DNA of 33,743 nucleotides, taken from positions 1 to 33,743 of the forward strand of contig JAKIUC010000048.1 in the NCBI GenBank assembly GCA_021647785.1, in the 5' to 3' direction. This DNA comes from Melioribacteraceae bacterium (lineage in GTDB: Bacteria > Bacteroidota > Ignavibacteria > Ignavibacteriales > Melioribacteraceae). This document shows positions 31,567 through 33,743 of the stretch, one piece after another; positions within the stretch are counted from its first letter, which is position 1, and each line of letters opens with the position of its first letter. The notes below the pieces were generated by a model. That model saw only the letters and a list, made by a program, of their open reading frames with translations. It was not told the origin of the DNA and searched no databases. The position numbers and the translations under genes are program-made.

Positions 31567-32322
31567 TTATTTTACAAACTCAGAAATAACAACAGCCGCT
31601 GCGGTGGCTACATTAAGTGATTCAGCTTCGCCAAACTTTGGAATTGAAATAATTGAATCAGCAATTTCAAGAAGTCGTTCAGTAGGTCCATTTGCTTCGT
31701 TACTAAATACTAAAACAGAAGATTTTTTTTTCTCCAGAGTATAAATATTTTCCCCATTCATATCAGCACAAAGGATATATTTTCCATTCTGCTTTAAGGC
31801 TTTTAGAGTGCCGCAAATGTTTTCTGAAATATGAATGTTAACATGAAACAGCGAACCCATTGTTGAGCGAATAACTTTTGGGTTATAAATATCGGCTGAG
31901 TTACTGCTTACTATTATATTTTTTATCCCGAACCAATCGCAAGTACGTATTATTGTTCCCAGGTTGCCTGGGTCAGAAATATTTTCTAAAGCAACAACAG
32001 TGTTGTCGCTGGTTTCATCAATATATCTTTGGAGAGGAATTTCCATAATTGCCAAAATACCTTGTGGTGTTTGTGTATCAGCAATATTCTTAAAATCATA
32101 ATCAGAAATAGTTTGAACTATTGTGCTGTGCTTGTATTCGTTTAATTTGTTGGAATGAGTTTTTGCAAAGCTATCGGAGGCAATAATCAGCTCACAATCA
32201 AAATTACTATTTATTGCTTCATCAACTAACTTAACGCCCTCAACAATAAATTTCCGTTCTATCTTTCTATACTTTACTTTGTTTAGTGATGAATAATACT
32301 TTAACTCACGTTTGGTAAGCAT
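31567..32322 (-). CDS. TrmH/SpoU-family RNA 2'-O-methyltransferase
   Basis: 251 residues. An N-terminal substrate-binding part (KVKYRKIERKFIVEGVKLVDEA, the SpoU_sub_bind pattern) is followed by the SPOUT knot domain with motif 1 LENISDPGNLGTIIRTCDWFG, motif 2 LVFSNEANGPTERLL and motif 3 ISIPKFGEAESLNVATAAAVV. Family members methylate the 2'-hydroxyl of a ribose in rRNA or tRNA using S-adenosylmethionine; RlmB-like 23S rRNA action is the usual default and cannot be proven from sequence. It begins directly after the TAG of the coiled-coil protein (TAG then ATG), so it is translationally coupled. All three motifs are intact. Confidence 0.9.
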   Translation of the reverse strand: MLTKRELKYYSSLNKVKYRKIERKFIVEGVKLVDEAINSNFDCELIIASDSFAKTHSNKLNEYKHSTIVQTISDYDFKNIADTQTPQGILAIMEIPLQRYIDETSDNTVVALENISDPGNLGTIIRTCDWFGIKNIIVSSNSADIYNPKVIRSTMGSLFHVNIHISENICGTLKALKQNGKYILCADMNGENIYTLEKKKSSVLVFSNEANGPTERLLEIADSIISIPKFGEAESLNVATAAAVVISEFVK

Positions 32323-33642
32323 CTAATTATTATTCTCCGTTTTCACTGTTGCATTAGGTTTCTTTTCAGTTCCCTTTTTACTATGTTCAATTTTTATATC
32401 TGCTATGGGAGTATCTATAAATGTTTCTTCCTCAATTCTTTCTAATTCCTTTTTATAAATCTCCACCTTTTCTTTAAAAGTTTTTTCCATTGTTATTAAT
32501 TGGGAGATGTTAGTTGAACGTTCCTCTTTTTCTAAATCTGCTTTTGATATATTTTCATTTATTTGAATTAATGATAATTCAAGATCATTAATCTTTTCGG
32601 AAAGCTTAGAGAGAGTTTTTTCATTATTTTGAATTTCACTAATTAACAATCCATTTTTCTCGTTATATTCAGAATAACTATTGTTACTGCTATCAATTAA
32701 AGAATTAAGTTCGTAACTAATACTTGCACGTTTTTTAATTAAACCCTGTATCTCCAAATTATATTGGTTAATAGTTGTCTTTCCATTACTCTCTTTTTCT
32801 TTTAGTGAAATAATGCTATCGTTAAGTCTTTCTTTAGTCTTCTTCAAATCACTTACTTGTTTTTCAACCGCCTCTTTCTCTTTACGTAATAACCGTACCA
32901 TCCCAGTATATTCAGCAAGCTGTGTATTTCTTTCAAGAAAAACTTTTTCTTTTTTATTGAAGTCTCTATCTTTCTCTATAATTAGTTGTTTTAGTGAAGT
33001 TAATTTTGTTTTCGATTCATTAATCTCTTCGGTGAATTTTTTAGTAGTCTCTGCAAAACTGCTCTCCAATTGAAGAATATTCTCTTCCACTTTAAATTTC
33101 TTTTCCTCAAAATCAGAAATCCCATTTTTTAATTCTGTTAAGTGTTCTTCAAAACTATTTTCTTCCTCTTTCTTTCTAATTAAATTCCGTTCAACATCTT
33201 CAACTATACTTTTCCTTTTCTCAATATTTAACTCAATCTCTTTTTTCTGATTATCACAAATCTCAATTCCTTTTTCTAATTCTGAAATAGTCTCTTTTTT
33301 ATTTTTAATTTCAAAATTCACATTATCTAATTCGTTTCGCTTTTGTGAAATTTCATCAATGAATTTATCTTTTGTTACTGCATATTCTTTAAAAGTTTTC
33401 TCCTTTTCGTTCAGTTCCTGTATAAGTTCTGCAATGTTAGTTTGCATGTTGCGTCTTATACTTTCATCATTTTTTAATTGTTCTGAAATGGAAGTATGCT
33501 CTTCTTTAGCCTGTTCAATTTTAGATTCAAGATTTGAAACTCCATCCAAAATTATTTTTTTCTTTTCTTCCAAATTTCCCAGTGATTGTTCAATTGCTTC
33601 TGTTTCAAATTCCGATTTATAGTGCATTTCATTTGACACCAT
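32323..33642 (-). CDS. Long coiled-coil protein
   Basis: 439 residues, almost entirely charged heptads (E, K, Q, L, I), for example LEEKKKIILDGVSNLESKIE and LRKEKEAVEKQVSDLKKTKE, from about residue 15 to 395. There is no signal peptide, no membrane segment and no Walker motif, so it resembles the arm of an SMC protein without the ATPase heads. The tail (DTPIADIKIEHSKKGTEKKP) is polar and probably disordered. A similarity to SMC or Myosin profiles would be from composition only. It lies between an unidentified gene ending six bases upstream and the RNA methyltransferase. A structural or scaffold role is a guess. Confidence 0.8.
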   Translation of the reverse strand: MVSNEMHYKSEFETEAIEQSLGNLEEKKKIILDGVSNLESKIEQAKEEHTSISEQLKNDESIRRNMQTNIAELIQELNEKEKTFKEYAVTKDKFIDEISQKRNELDNVNFEIKNKKETISELEKGIEICDNQKKEIELNIEKRKSIVEDVERNLIRKKEEENSFEEHLTELKNGISDFEEKKFKVEENILQLESSFAETTKKFTEEINESKTKLTSLKQLIIEKDRDFNKKEKVFLERNTQLAEYTGMVRLLRKEKEAVEKQVSDLKKTKERLNDSIISLKEKESNGKTTINQYNLEIQGLIKKRASISYELNSLIDSSNNSYSEYNEKNGLLISEIQNNEKTLSKLSEKINDLELSLIQINENISKADLEKEERSTNISQLITMEKTFKEKVEIYKKELERIEEETFIDTPIADIKIEHSKKGTEKKPNATVKTENNN

Positions 33643-33648
33643 ACTGAT

Positions 33649-33743
33649 TTATGGTATTATTTCTGCATCCTCTTTCCAGAAATCATCCTCTCTCACGAAT
33701 ACTTTTTTAATTAAATTTTGACATGTTTTATCTGTCACTTTTT
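33649..33743 (-). CDS. C-terminal end of an unidentified gene, partial
   Basis: An open frame enters from the right edge and ends at TAA (33651-33649). The visible end reads KVTDKTCQNLIKKVFVREDD and then FWKEDAEIIP, 30 residues. I do not recognise it. It ends six bases before the start of the coiled-coil protein, which argues that it is a real gene in the same operon. Confidence 0.55.
   Translation of the reverse strand, partial: KVTDKTCQNLIKKVFVREDDFWKEDAEIIP

Overview
The window is an AT-rich chromosomal segment, most likely from Ignavibacteria or a close relative in the Bacteroidota/Chlorobiota/Ignavibacteriota group. Four things point there: a secreted protein ending in a type IX secretion (Por) sorting domain with the NYPNPFNPST signature, a TonB receptor paired with a DUF4249 lipoprotein, a pilin-like MG(T)KQLLLIVLG protein of a kind common in that group, and many four-helix-bundle (23S rRNA IVP-type) genes and short intergenic repeats. 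This placement rests on protein features only; no rRNA or tRNA gene was seen.

Layout. 1-1700 (minus): a partial sigma-70-like protein, a pilin-like protein and a small unknown protein. 1814-3455 (plus): an Lrp/AsnC regulator abutting a type II glutamine synthetase, with a promoter and a terminator. 3590-6825 (plus): a DUF192 protein, dGTPase (dgt) and a DUF971 protein, with two four-helix-bundle genes inserted between them, each carried inside its own repeat arms. 6852-7988 (minus): an orphan VapB-like antitoxin and a radical SAM/SPASM-like enzyme. 8137-9396: the T9SS-sorted secreted protein. 9410-12402 (minus): a TAXI-type TRAP transporter (binding protein and fused permease). 12630-13270: an ATPase fragment ending at a MITE. 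13406-17893: a 1495-residue soluble histidine kinase with eight PAS domains and a GAF domain. 18165-21527 (minus): mfd. 22097-25199 (minus): DUF4249 lipoprotein and TonB-dependent receptor. 25523-29436 (plus): a Lon-like protease and pyruvate kinase, likely one operon. 29800-30815: the AmmeMemoRadiSam radical SAM enzyme with an N-terminal frameshift. 30846-31312: a dead hicAB toxin-antitoxin locus. 31567-33743 (minus): an end of an unidentified gene, a coiled-coil protein and a SpoU-family RNA methyltransferase, packed head to tail.

The housekeeping genes are ordinary. The unusual part is the material between them. Several distinct families of short non-coding or minimal elements can be recognised by comparing regions within the window: (a) four-helix-bundle genes bounded by inverted or tandem repeat arms at 4126-4718 and 6028-6446; (b) a roughly 160-bp MITE with 18-bp terminal inverted repeats in two copies (13110-13270, 21798-21961), one flanked by a direct repeat; (c) a roughly 130-bp hairpin element in two copies (21551-21677, 29558-29690); (d) a cluster of REP-like hairpins between inverted repeats at 17903-18155; (e) a 148-bp element inside hicA whose removal rejoins the toxin frame; (f) a 192-bp element with about 21-bp inverted ends beside the truncated hicB. 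The best candidate for an undescribed system is (a): two unrelated-looking repeat-armed four-helix-bundle genes on either side of dgt, one of which is bounded almost to the base by its inverted repeats.
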